9,610 nt of DNA, from the NCBI GenBank assembly GCA_030527765.1, contig JAUNAE010000126.1:1-9610 (forward strand), in the 5' to 3' direction. Numbering within the stretch: the first letter of the stretch is position 1; each line of letters begins with the position of its first letter. Both the position numbers and the translations under genes were made by a program. The stretch comes from Eubacteriales bacterium. GTDB lineage: Bacteria > Bacillota_A > Clostridia > Lachnospirales > Lachnospiraceae. The notes under the pieces were generated by a model. It was not told the DNA's origin. It saw only the letters and a program-made list of their open reading frames with translations, and ran no database searches. Shown in pieces: positions 1 through 5,669 of this stretch.

Positions 1-5
1 AACAT

Positions 6-1082
6 ATGGATAACAAGACAACTTATCATGAGCAGGCTGTGATTGACAACACTCTCCGTCTGAAAGAGATTCTCAGAACACTGCCGGATTTCTGCAAAGA
101 CTATTTCCGTGCCATCGGTTCGACGACGTCTGTCCGGACAAGGATTTCTTACGCCTACGATATACGCATCTTTTTTCAGTATCTGCTGGATGAAAATCCG
201 CTCTTTCGAGGAAAGCAGATGAAAGATTTTTCCATTGATGTGCTGGATCAGATTAAGGCGGTGGATCTGGAAGAATATATGGAATATCTGAAAGTATACA
301 AAAAAGGCGACCGTACAGAAACAAACGGAGAACGCGGCCTGAAAAGAAAGATCGTTTCTCTCAGAAGCTTCTACGCCTATTATTTCAAACATGAGCAGAT
401 TACGACCAATCCATCCGTGTTGATCGATGTGCCGAAAATTCATGACAAAAGCATTATCCGTCTGGACACGGATGAAGTGGCACTTCTGCTCGATTTTATT
501 GAGCATGGGGGGGATTCCCTGACCGGACAGAAAAAAGTCTATTATGAGAAAACAAAAGAGAGGGATCTGGCACTTATTACCCTACTTCTTGGAACGGGAA
601 TTCGAGTTTCCGAGTGTGTGGGACTGGATGTGGAGGACGTGGATTTCAAAAATGACGGAATCAAGGTCACCAGAAAAGGTGGAAATGAGATGATTGTTTA
701 CTTTGGCGATGAAGTCCGGGAAGCTCTTCTTCGCTATCTGGAAGTTCGGGAAGGGATTACTCCTCTTGCCGGACATGAGCATGCACTCTTCTATTCTACC
801 CAGCGCCGTCGAATCGGTGTACAGGCGGTTGAGAATCTGGTGAAGAAGTATGCCAGAGAGGTGACGACAACGAAGAAAATCACTCCCCATAAGCTTCGCA
901 GTACATACGGAACGGCCCTTTATCAGGAAACCGGGGATATTTACCTTGTCGCCGATGTTCTGGGGCACAGGGATGTAAATACAACGAAGAAACACTATGC
1001 GGCAATGGATGATTACCGGAGAAGACAGGCTGCATCGGCTGTGAGACTTCGTGAGGAGGAAGCACAGAAACCTGAGGAATGA
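6..1082 (+). CDS. Tyrosine recombinase / integrase (Xer-like)
   Basis: A DNA strand-exchange enzyme of the tyrosine recombinase family, 358 residues. Residues about 30-135 look like the N-terminal SAM-like core-binding domain (TRISYAYDIRIFFQYL, then a helix near LKRKIVSLRSFYAYYF). Residues about 150-345 are the catalytic domain. The full catalytic set is visible: Arg200 in TGIRVSE, Lys224 in the beta-hairpin TRKGG, His295 and Arg298 in PHKLRST, His321 in LGHRDVNTT, and the nucleophile Tyr331 in KKHYAAM. It should therefore be active. At 358 residues it is longer than typical XerC/XerD (about 300). The extra length lies in the N-terminal 20-30 residues, a roughly 12-residue charged loop near 168-186, and a charged tail. 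No att-like repeats, excisionase or phage genes flank it, so a housekeeping or stand-alone role is more likely than a prophage integrase. The ATG at 6 gives a natural N-terminus, but the ribosome binding site lies outside the window and the frame is open upstream, so the start is provisional. Confidence 0.9.
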   Translation: MDNKTTYHEQAVIDNTLRLKEILRTLPDFCKDYFRAIGSTTSVRTRISYAYDIRIFFQYLLDENPLFRGKQMKDFSIDVLDQIKAVDLEEYMEYLKVYKKGDRTETNGERGLKRKIVSLRSFYAYYFKHEQITTNPSVLIDVPKIHDKSIIRLDTDEVALLLDFIEHGGDSLTGQKKVYYEKTKERDLALITLLLGTGIRVSECVGLDVEDVDFKNDGIKVTRKGGNEMIVYFGDEVREALLRYLEVREGITPLAGHEHALFYSTQRRRIGVQAVENLVKKYAREVTTTKKITPHKLRSTYGTALYQETGDIYLVADVLGHRDVNTTKKHYAAMDDYRRRQAASAVRLREEEAQKPEE

Positions 1083-1193
1083 GTTTTAACCGAATCAAGC
1101 AAGTAACGAAGCGGATTGTGAATATCCGTTTGACATATTATAACAAAGCTGCCATATCGTATTCTCCCAATCGTCAGCTGAATTTGCAAAAAT

Positions 1194-1219
1194 GCCCTGT
1201 TACCGATCAGTAACAGGGC
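1194..1219. terminator. Bidirectional hairpin terminator between convergent genes
   Basis: A perfect 10-bp stem, GCCCTGTTAC (1194-1203) with GTAACAGGGC (1210-1219), closes a 6-nt loop. It lies between the converging recombinase and dihydrouridine synthase genes. Read on the minus strand the stem is followed by ATTTTTGC, a good U-tract, so it is the better terminator for the minus-strand pncB-dus unit. Read on the plus strand it is followed by GTTTCAATTGTT, a weaker tail but probably still functional for the recombinase gene. The rest of the 1083-1325 gap holds only a minor 6-bp hairpin (1232-1250) and no convincing gene. Confidence 0.88.
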
Positions 1220-1325
1220 GTTTCAATTGTTGAATCTTCTTACGAGATTCGCGATTTAAGATCTAATCAGTGTCGAACGATTCAGGCTATCCGGATTATG
1301 GAAGTATTCTATGAGAAATTTACTC

Positions 1326-2273
1326 TCACAGTTCCGTGAACATGGGACGAATGGCTTCTTCATACTGGGAGCGGGTTTTCGACTTGCGGATATTTTTGAT
1401 CGCACGCTCATGATTCGGCAGCAGATCTTTCTGGAAGGTCCAGATCTCTTTCATCTTATGAACCACATCGGATTCCCGATCAATGGCCAGAAGGTAAGCG
1501 TCGAACATGGCTTTCTGATACTTCCAGAGCAGCTGCTGAGAGTACCTCTCTCCTCCCTGAATTTCCTGTACCAGAGATGGATTGCGAACAAGGCCGCGGC
1601 CGATCATCACACGCTCCAGAGACGGGAAACGGCGAATCAGTTCTTCATAATCCTCCACCGTATTGATATCCCCATTGTAGCACAGTGGATGGCGGCAGTC
1701 TGAGAGAAACATTCCAAAGGTATCCCAGTCCGGATGATTGCTGTACCCGTCTTTCTGAACACGGGGATGAAGAATCAGCTCATGAATGGGATACCGGTTG
1801 TAGATCCGAAGAAGTTCTTTGGCTTCCTCCTGTTCCCAGAATCCACTTCTTGTTTTGATGGTGATCTTCAGATCCTTTAAGTCGGGATCCTTGTCCACAG
1901 AAGTAAATACTTCTTCCAGAAACCGATCCAGATGATAAGGATCCTGCAGCATTCCCGCACCCTTTCGTCGGGTTACAACGGTCGGGGAAGGACAGCCGAG
2001 ATTAAAATTGATCTCTGAGTAGCCGTAATCGGAGATCGTTTTAAGAGCCCACAGAAATTCGTCTGCTTTGTTTGTGAGAATCTGAGGGACTACACAGAGT
2101 CCCTCATTGTTTTCCGGAAAAAGTTCTCTCTTCTCTTTGGACTTGAATTTCTTTGTCTGGTTTGCCACGAGAAATGGAGTGTAATACTTATCGATTCCCG
2201 GAAAGAATTCATGATGTACATTACGGAAGGAAAATAAGGTGATTCCCTCCAATGGTGCAAAGGAAAAAATCAT
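1326..2273 (-). CDS. dus: tRNA-dihydrouridine synthase family protein
   Basis: An FMN- and NADPH-dependent enzyme that reduces a uridine in tRNA to 5,6-dihydrouridine in the cytoplasm; 315 residues, normal for the family. The TIM-barrel signature runs in order: FAPLEGIT at the N-terminus (FMN contact), the catalytic cysteine Cys94 in INFNLGCPSPTV followed by RRKGAGML, Lys140 in ITIKTRSG, His169 in LILHPR, the phosphate-binding YNGDI (199-203), and IGRGLVRNPSL (224-233). The usual HGRTR motif reads HPRVQK, so it is a divergent branch, and I cannot assign which tRNA position it modifies. The ATG at 2273 follows the pncB stop by one base, which implies translational coupling. A GGAGAG-type Shine-Dalgarno lies inside the end of pncB (about 2285-2291), spaced somewhat widely. 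The hairpin at 1194-1219 ends the transcript. Confidence 0.93.
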   Translation of the reverse strand: MIFSFAPLEGITLFSFRNVHHEFFPGIDKYYTPFLVANQTKKFKSKEKRELFPENNEGLCVVPQILTNKADEFLWALKTISDYGYSEINFNLGCPSPTVVTRRKGAGMLQDPYHLDRFLEEVFTSVDKDPDLKDLKITIKTRSGFWEQEEAKELLRIYNRYPIHELILHPRVQKDGYSNHPDWDTFGMFLSDCRHPLCYNGDINTVEDYEELIRRFPSLERVMIGRGLVRNPSLVQEIQGGERYSQQLLWKYQKAMFDAYLLAIDRESDVVHKMKEIWTFQKDLLPNHERAIKNIRKSKTRSQYEEAIRPMFTEL

Positions 2274-2274
2274 A

Positions 2275-3729
2275 TCAGACTTTGCTCTCCTCTAACATCT
2301 GAATTTTCATTTCATAATAGGCAGGAGTCATATCCAGATAATGGGTATGAGGATTCTCAAAACGCTGCTCCTCTTCCCAGATCTCGCCGCTGAGCTGTTC
2401 CTTTACGAAGGCGGCAATCTCTGTGGTGGACTTTGGAGGAGCTGTGCGCACACCGTTATGGATGACGAGCTGCTGAAGTTTTTTGGCCTTGCAGTTGACA
2501 AACTCACGTTTCTTCCATGGTTTCTCAGGATCAACGAAACGGAATGGTTTTGAGAAATCGACTTCCTCTCCTGCAATGGCGATCAGATCTGCAATGGCAT
2601 GATCATCTTCGTCATAAATACGATAGACATCCTTCAGACCCGGGTTTGTGATCTTGGCAACGGTCTCGGATACTTTGATACGAGGCATCATTTTGCCATT
2701 CTCTTCTACGGCACACAGTTTGTATACAGCACCGAATACAGGTTCAGATTTGGAGGTGATCAGCCGCTCACCGACACCGAAGGAATCTACCTGACCACCC
2801 TGGCTGAGGATGGATGTGATGGTAAACTCGTCAAGACTGTTGGAAATGACAATTTTTGCATCCGGGAATCCGGCATGATCCAGAAGACGACGGCTCTTCT
2901 TTGTAAGGTAAGCAAGGTCACCACTGTCGATACGGACACCGTAATTTGCGGACTCGATTCCCTTGGCTCTCATTTCCTGGAACACTTTGATGGCATTTGG
3001 AATACCGGAATCCAGAACATCGTATGTATCCACGAGAAGGATACAATTGTCCGGATAAACTTCTGCGAATTTGCGGAAGGCGGTCAGCTCATCTTTGTAG
3101 TACATTACCCAGCTGTGAGCCATGGTGCCTCCAATCGGGATATCAAAATACTGACCTGCGGAAACGGTAGCAGTACCGTTTACACCGCCGATAACTGCCG
3201 CTCTCGCACCGTAGATGGCAGCATCGTTGTTGTGGGCTCTGCGGGCACCGAAGTCGGAAACCGGACGGCCGCTGGCCGCTCTGACGATACGTCTTGCCTT
3301 GGTGGCAATCAGGCTCTGGTGGTTTACCTGAGCGAGAAGTTCTGTCTCCACAATCTGCGCTTCCACAAGCCCTGCCACAACCGTGACGATCGGCTCATTC
3401 GGGTACATGACGGTACCTTCCGGGAACGCATACACATCTCCCTGAAAGTGGAAATTGGACAGATAGGTAAGAAATTCTTCATCAAAAAGATGAAGGCTTC
3501 GAAGATATGCAATGTCTTCTTCGGAAAAATGCATGTTTTCAATGTACTCACCGATCTGCTCTAATCCGGCAAAAATGGAAAAACCGCCTCCATCCGGGTT
3601 CTTGCGGTAAAACACATCAAATGCCACTTTGCTCTCCGGATTCTCCTGATGGAAATATCCATTCGCCATGGTAAGTTCATAAAGATCCATCATCATTGTA
3701 ATATTACGGGCTTCATTTTGTTTCTGCAT
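2275..3729 (-). CDS. pncB: Nicotinate phosphoribosyltransferase
   Basis: Converts nicotinate and PRPP, with ATP hydrolysis, into nicotinate mononucleotide, the entry step of NAD salvage (Preiss-Handler pathway); cytoplasmic. The 484-residue length fits the bacterial/eukaryotic long form. Visible family motifs are MMDLYELTMANGYF at the N-terminus, SDFGARRAHN (158-167), the glycine-rich GGVNGTATV leading into GTMAHSWVM (201-209) with His205 as the likely phosphorylated histidine, VDTYDVLDSG (233-242), the phosphate-binding RIDSGD (266-271), and DSFGVGERL (315-323) with VFGAVYKL (331-338). The C-terminal domain is complete. The start at 3729 is chosen because GAGGAG (3739-3744) sits 9 nt upstream; internal ATGs at MMMD have none. 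It is followed immediately by the dihydrouridine synthase gene. No strong promoter is obvious in 3745-3799, but that leader carries a partial copy of a palindrome also found behind dacA, overlapping where a promoter should lie. Confidence 0.97.
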   Translation of the reverse strand: MQKQNEARNITMMMDLYELTMANGYFHQENPESKVAFDVFYRKNPDGGGFSIFAGLEQIGEYIENMHFSEEDIAYLRSLHLFDEEFLTYLSNFHFQGDVYAFPEGTVMYPNEPIVTVVAGLVEAQIVETELLAQVNHQSLIATKARRIVRAASGRPVSDFGARRAHNNDAAIYGARAAVIGGVNGTATVSAGQYFDIPIGGTMAHSWVMYYKDELTAFRKFAEVYPDNCILLVDTYDVLDSGIPNAIKVFQEMRAKGIESANYGVRIDSGDLAYLTKKSRRLLDHAGFPDAKIVISNSLDEFTITSILSQGGQVDSFGVGERLITSKSEPVFGAVYKLCAVEENGKMMPRIKVSETVAKITNPGLKDVYRIYDEDDHAIADLIAIAGEEVDFSKPFRFVDPEKPWKKREFVNCKAKKLQQLVIHNGVRTAPPKSTTEIAAFVKEQLSGEIWEEEQRFENPHTHYLDMTPAYYEMKIQMLEESKV

Positions 3730-3738
3730 TTGCTTTTG

Positions 3739-3744
3739 CTCCTC
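3739..3744 (-). promoter_or_regulatory. Ribosome binding site of pncB
   Basis: On the minus strand GAGGAG stands 9 nt before the ATG at 3729. It decides the start against the in-frame ATG codons a few residues further in. Confidence 0.75.
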
Positions 3745-3760
3745 ATATAAATGTCTGCTA

Positions 3761-3783
3761 TGTTACAGTTTACTCTGTGAACT
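3761..3783. repeat. Partial copy of the palindromic repeat found behind dacA
   Basis: These 23 bases match 4541-4563 at 22 positions, the one difference being T for C in the left arm. Beyond 3783 the match stops, so the right arm is shortened and the palindrome is imperfect (AGTTTAC against GTGAACT). The copy lies in the leader of pncB, 32 nt before its start codon. A 22/23 match between two intergenic sites 780 bp apart is very unlikely by chance. I infer a dispersed repeat family, or less likely a shared operator. Confidence 0.7.
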
Positions 3784-3799
3784 TAATCGCCGGTATGAG

Positions 3800-3840
3800 A
3801 AAACCTGCGAAATATTTAATCATAATATTTCGCAGGTTTT
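3800..3840. terminator. Terminator hairpin behind the P-loop gene
   Basis: A perfect 17-bp stem (3800-3816 with 3824-3840) around a 7-nt loop. The arms begin AAAACCTGCG and end CGCAGGTTTT, so the closing A/T pairs supply a four-U tail on either strand. It lies 35 nt beyond the stop codon of the minus-strand P-loop gene and upstream of pncB. It should end the P-loop transcript and insulate pncB from it. A separate 12-bp palindrome, TTTCATATGAAA, lies at 3844-3855. Confidence 0.88.
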
Positions 3841-3875
3841 ACGTTTCATATGAAATTATGATTCAAAAGAATTCA

Positions 3876-4295
3876 TTATAAAGCAGCGATTACCTGTCCT
3901 TTTAATTCTTCAGCGAGATCATCCTTATCCATGGACATGCTGACTACGAAAGTAATATTACGCGCTTTACTGATTGCGTCTAATTTGGATAATGTTGAGG
4001 TTACGTCCAAACCTTCGAGTTTTGCAGTAGTAAGAAAACTGTCAAGATAAATCTGTTCCAGATCGTGATCCTGAGAAACGATACCATAGATAAATCCTAC
4101 GAACTCGTCAGCATTCTGAATTGGATATTTGGAAACGTCGATCAATCTGATCTTGTTGTTCAATTCAAACATATGCTTTCCGCTCTTGTCAAGGTATACG
4201 ATACTTCCTTTAGCTTCTTTGATCGCAGCATTTACCTTGTCTAACAGTACTTTTGTTTTGCCTTTGCCTTTCTTTCCTACAATAAGTTCAACCAT
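3876..4295 (-). CDS. Small P-loop NTPase-like protein of unknown function
   Basis: A 139-residue protein I do not recognise by function. It opens with a beta strand and a Walker A motif, MVELIVGKKGKGKTK (GxxGxGKT at residues 7-14). A hydrophobic strand SIVYLD (31-36), a possible Walker B-like strand QIYLDSF (81-87) and a strand ITFVVSMS (114-121) follow in a charged alpha/beta fold. It is much shorter than true AAA+, RecA or PilT ATPases, with no transmembrane segment or extra domain. I recall that similar Clostridia proteins are sometimes labelled 'twitching motility protein PilT', which the sequence does not support. The start at 4295 is preferred over an in-frame ATG at 4328, because AAGGAGGAAA (4301-4310) is placed correctly for 4295 and would otherwise be coding. 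It is a single-gene unit with its own promoter (4360-4388) and terminator (3800-3840). The CDS looks more AT-rich than its neighbours. Confidence 0.85.
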   Translation of the reverse strand: MVELIVGKKGKGKTKVLLDKVNAAIKEAKGSIVYLDKSGKHMFELNNKIRLIDVSKYPIQNADEFVGFIYGIVSQDHDLEQIYLDSFLTTAKLEGLDVTSTLSKLDAISKARNITFVVSMSMDKDDLAEELKGQVIAAL

Positions 4296-4300
4296 GATGT

Positions 4301-4310
4301 TTTCCTCCTT
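4301..4310 (-). promoter_or_regulatory. Strong ribosome binding site of the P-loop gene
   Basis: The minus strand reads AAGGAGGAAA just before ACATC and the ATG at 4295, a near-perfect Shine-Dalgarno. It fixes the start at 4295 and argues against the longer reading from 4328. Confidence 0.9.
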
Positions 4311-4322
4311 AGACACGTTATT

Positions 4323-4347
4323 ATTCAATTTTCACCAAAACTTGAAT
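4323..4347 (-). promoter_or_regulatory. Hairpin near the 5' end of the P-loop gene mRNA
   Basis: ATTCAA (4323-4328) pairs with TTGAAT (4342-4347) and TTTT (4329-4332) with AAAA (4337-4340), with one bulged base and a CACC/GGTG loop. That gives ten base pairs, mostly A-T. The predicted transcription start is about 4352-4354, so the stem would sit within a few bases of the mRNA 5' end. It could protect the transcript from 5' decay. The pairing is seen; the role is inferred, and the AT-rich context makes chance possible. Confidence 0.4.
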
Positions 4348-4359
4348 TAATATGATTTG

Positions 4360-4388
4360 ATTATAGTGCATATTATCGGAAATTTCAA
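4360..4388 (-). promoter_or_regulatory. Sigma-A promoter of the P-loop gene
   Basis: On the minus strand TTGAAA (4388-4383) is separated by exactly 17 nt from a perfect TATAAT (4365-4360). Transcription should start near 4353, leaving a leader of about 58 nt before the ATG at 4295. This is the only near-consensus promoter I find between genes in the window. It suggests the small P-loop gene is well expressed on its own. Confidence 0.88.
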
Positions 4389-4439
4389 TAGAAAAATCAG
4401 ATAATTTTGTAAATTTAAGGATAGAATTGTTATTGTTCA

Positions 4440-4569
4440 CGGGTAATATTCCGCGAGGTGTTTTCATGCGATTTATGCATGAAAACCCGAGAATTGCAGC
4501 GCCAAATTGTGTTAGCACAATTTGTGTGCATCGCGAAGCGTGTTACAGTTCACTCTGTGAACTGTAACA
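4440..4569. repeat. Cluster of palindromes (REP/MITE-like intergenic element)
   Basis: Four inverted repeats lie in about 110 nt. GTTTTCATGC (4460-4469) pairs with GCATGAAAAC (4477-4486) over 10 bp. CAAATTGTG (4503-4511) pairs with CACAATTTG (4516-4524) over 9 bp. CGC-GAA-GCG is at 4532-4540. TGTTACAGTTCAC (4541-4553) pairs with GTGAACTGTAACA (4557-4569) over 13 bp around a TCT loop. None is followed by a T-tract on either strand, so they are not classical terminators, although the last could slow transcription 5 nt beyond the dacA stop. Part of the last palindrome recurs at 3761-3783. There is no transposase and no credible coding region. I infer a dispersed intergenic repeat of Lachnospiraceae type; its exact ends are unclear. 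Confidence 0.65.
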
Positions 4570-4574
4570 TAGAA

Positions 4575-5669
4575 TTAGTTTATATTCTGTAGTAAGGAAT
4601 TCATCTGTTCATACAATACATCTTTTGTGGATGCACCCATGACGATGGAGACATACGGTTTGCCATATGCATTCTGGGAAAGAAGTGCCAGACAGTTGCC
4701 GGCTTCGCTTGTGTATCCTGTTTTTCCTCCGAGAACGGTGACATCCTTTGGAGCGGTGGCCTCTCCTGTCAGATAATGGTCGGTGGCCTCCAGTGTGGTA
4801 GAGCCCTCAGAACCGTCTGCATGGTTATAGGTCACAGTGTAGGAAGGCAGCTGGGTTATCTGGGTGAATTCCGGATAGTTCAGAGCTTCTTTCAGCATAA
4901 GATAAATATCGTACGGGGTTGTATAATGCTGCTCATTGGTCAGTCCGTGGGGATTCATAAAATGAGTACCGGTGCATCCAAGTTCCTGTGCATAGTTGTT
5001 CATCATGACGACAAACTGATCGATGGAGCCGCCGCCTATGTGTTCTGCAATGGCCATGGCCGCGTCATTTCCGGAATATACAAGGAGACAATGAACGAGT
5101 TTCTCCATGGTTACCTGGTCTCCTGCCCAGAAACCGACAACCTGGGAACCTTCCTCAAGAGTGACATCCTCCTGGGAAATCGTGACAACGTCGTTCATGT
5201 CTGCATATTTGAACGCGAGCATGGCGGTCATGATCTTCGTAATACTTGCCGGGTAAACTCGGTCAAATACATTCTGTGAGTACATGACTTCTTTTTCATC
5301 CAGATTCAGAAGCATACCCTTCTGCTCATTGGTGAGGGATGAAGTTTCAAGAGGGACATTTCCCGTGACGACACAGAGGTTTTCAGCAAAGGTATCTGCC
5401 TTCATATTCTCTTTGCGGGACATGGTATTCTGAAATTCTTTGTTCAGTGCATAGGTTTGAGGTACGTTCTCGAAATCTCCTCCTCGAAGAAGATAGATGG
5501 CACCATAGCCTGCTGCCCCCAGAATTACAATGAGAAGCATGAGAAGAATGGTGTGTTTGATTTTTCTTCTGCGCATGCGGCGAAGTCTGGCCTGTCTTGC
5601 TTTGGGACTCAGCTTTCTTGTGGGAGTTCCGGCAGAAGTCGGCCGGTATCCTGGCTTTTTCGTTGTCAT
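4575..5669 (-). CDS. D-alanyl-D-alanine carboxypeptidase (PBP5/DacA-type)
   Basis: A serine peptidase of the S11/PBP5 family that removes the terminal D-Ala from peptidoglycan pentapeptides outside the membrane, limiting cross-linking; 364 residues. The three penicilloyl-serine transferase motifs are clear: Ser142-x-x-Lys145 in PASITKIMTAM, SGN at 199-201 in VYSGNDAAMAIAEHIGG, and KTG at 316-318 in GGKTGYTSEAGNCLA. Typical FMNPHGL (237-243) also appears. The N-terminus is a strongly basic cytoplasmic tail (many Arg/Lys within residues 1-38) followed by one hydrophobic segment at about 39-61. I see no signal-peptidase site, so it is probably anchored by this segment. The protein ends soon after the catalytic fold and lacks the C-terminal beta-domain and amphipathic anchor of classical DacA. 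The ATG overlaps the rodA stop by 4 nt (ATGA), with AAAAGGAA (5681-5688) as ribosome binding site, so it belongs to the PBP2-RodA operon. Confidence 0.95.
   Translation of the reverse strand: MTTKKPGYRPTSAGTPTRKLSPKARQARLRRMRRRKIKHTILLMLLIVILGAAGYGAIYLLRGGDFENVPQTYALNKEFQNTMSRKENMKADTFAENLCVVTGNVPLETSSLTNEQKGMLLNLDEKEVMYSQNVFDRVYPASITKIMTAMLAFKYADMNDVVTISQEDVTLEEGSQVVGFWAGDQVTMEKLVHCLLVYSGNDAAMAIAEHIGGGSIDQFVVMMNNYAQELGCTGTHFMNPHGLTNEQHYTTPYDIYLMLKEALNYPEFTQITQLPSYTVTYNHADGSEGSTTLEATDHYLTGEATAPKDVTVLGGKTGYTSEAGNCLALLSQNAYGKPYVSIVMGASTKDVLYEQMNSLLQNIN

Noticed and set aside
1130..1165. TTGACA at 1130-1135 and, on the other strand, TATAAT at 1142-1137 with an upstream TG
   Set aside because: The plus-strand hexamer has no good -10 box at 16-18 nt. 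The minus-strand TATAAT has a poor -35 and would only transcribe antisense into the recombinase gene.
1232..1250. Hairpin GAATCT...AGATTC behind the main terminator
   Set aside because: Only 6 bp with a 7-nt loop and no T-tract, so it is not distinguishable from chance.
2599..3564. Long plus-strand open frame of 321 codons opposite pncB
   Set aside because: It is fully antisense to a gene with clear family motifs, has no recognisable domain or ribosome binding site, and its composition is that of a mirror frame.
3876..4295. Naming the P-loop protein PilT
   Set aside because: PilT is a hexameric secretion ATPase of about 340 residues with Asp and His boxes; this protein shares only a Walker A motif.
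4321..4518. Minus-strand 65-codon frame upstream of the P-loop gene
   Set aside because: It runs across the palindromes and the consensus promoter, has no ribosome binding site, and its residues resemble no protein family.
4541..4569. Terminator for the PBP2-rodA-dacA operon
   Set aside because: The 13-bp stem is strong but no T-tract follows on either strand, so I list it as a repeat; a pausing or processing role stays possible.
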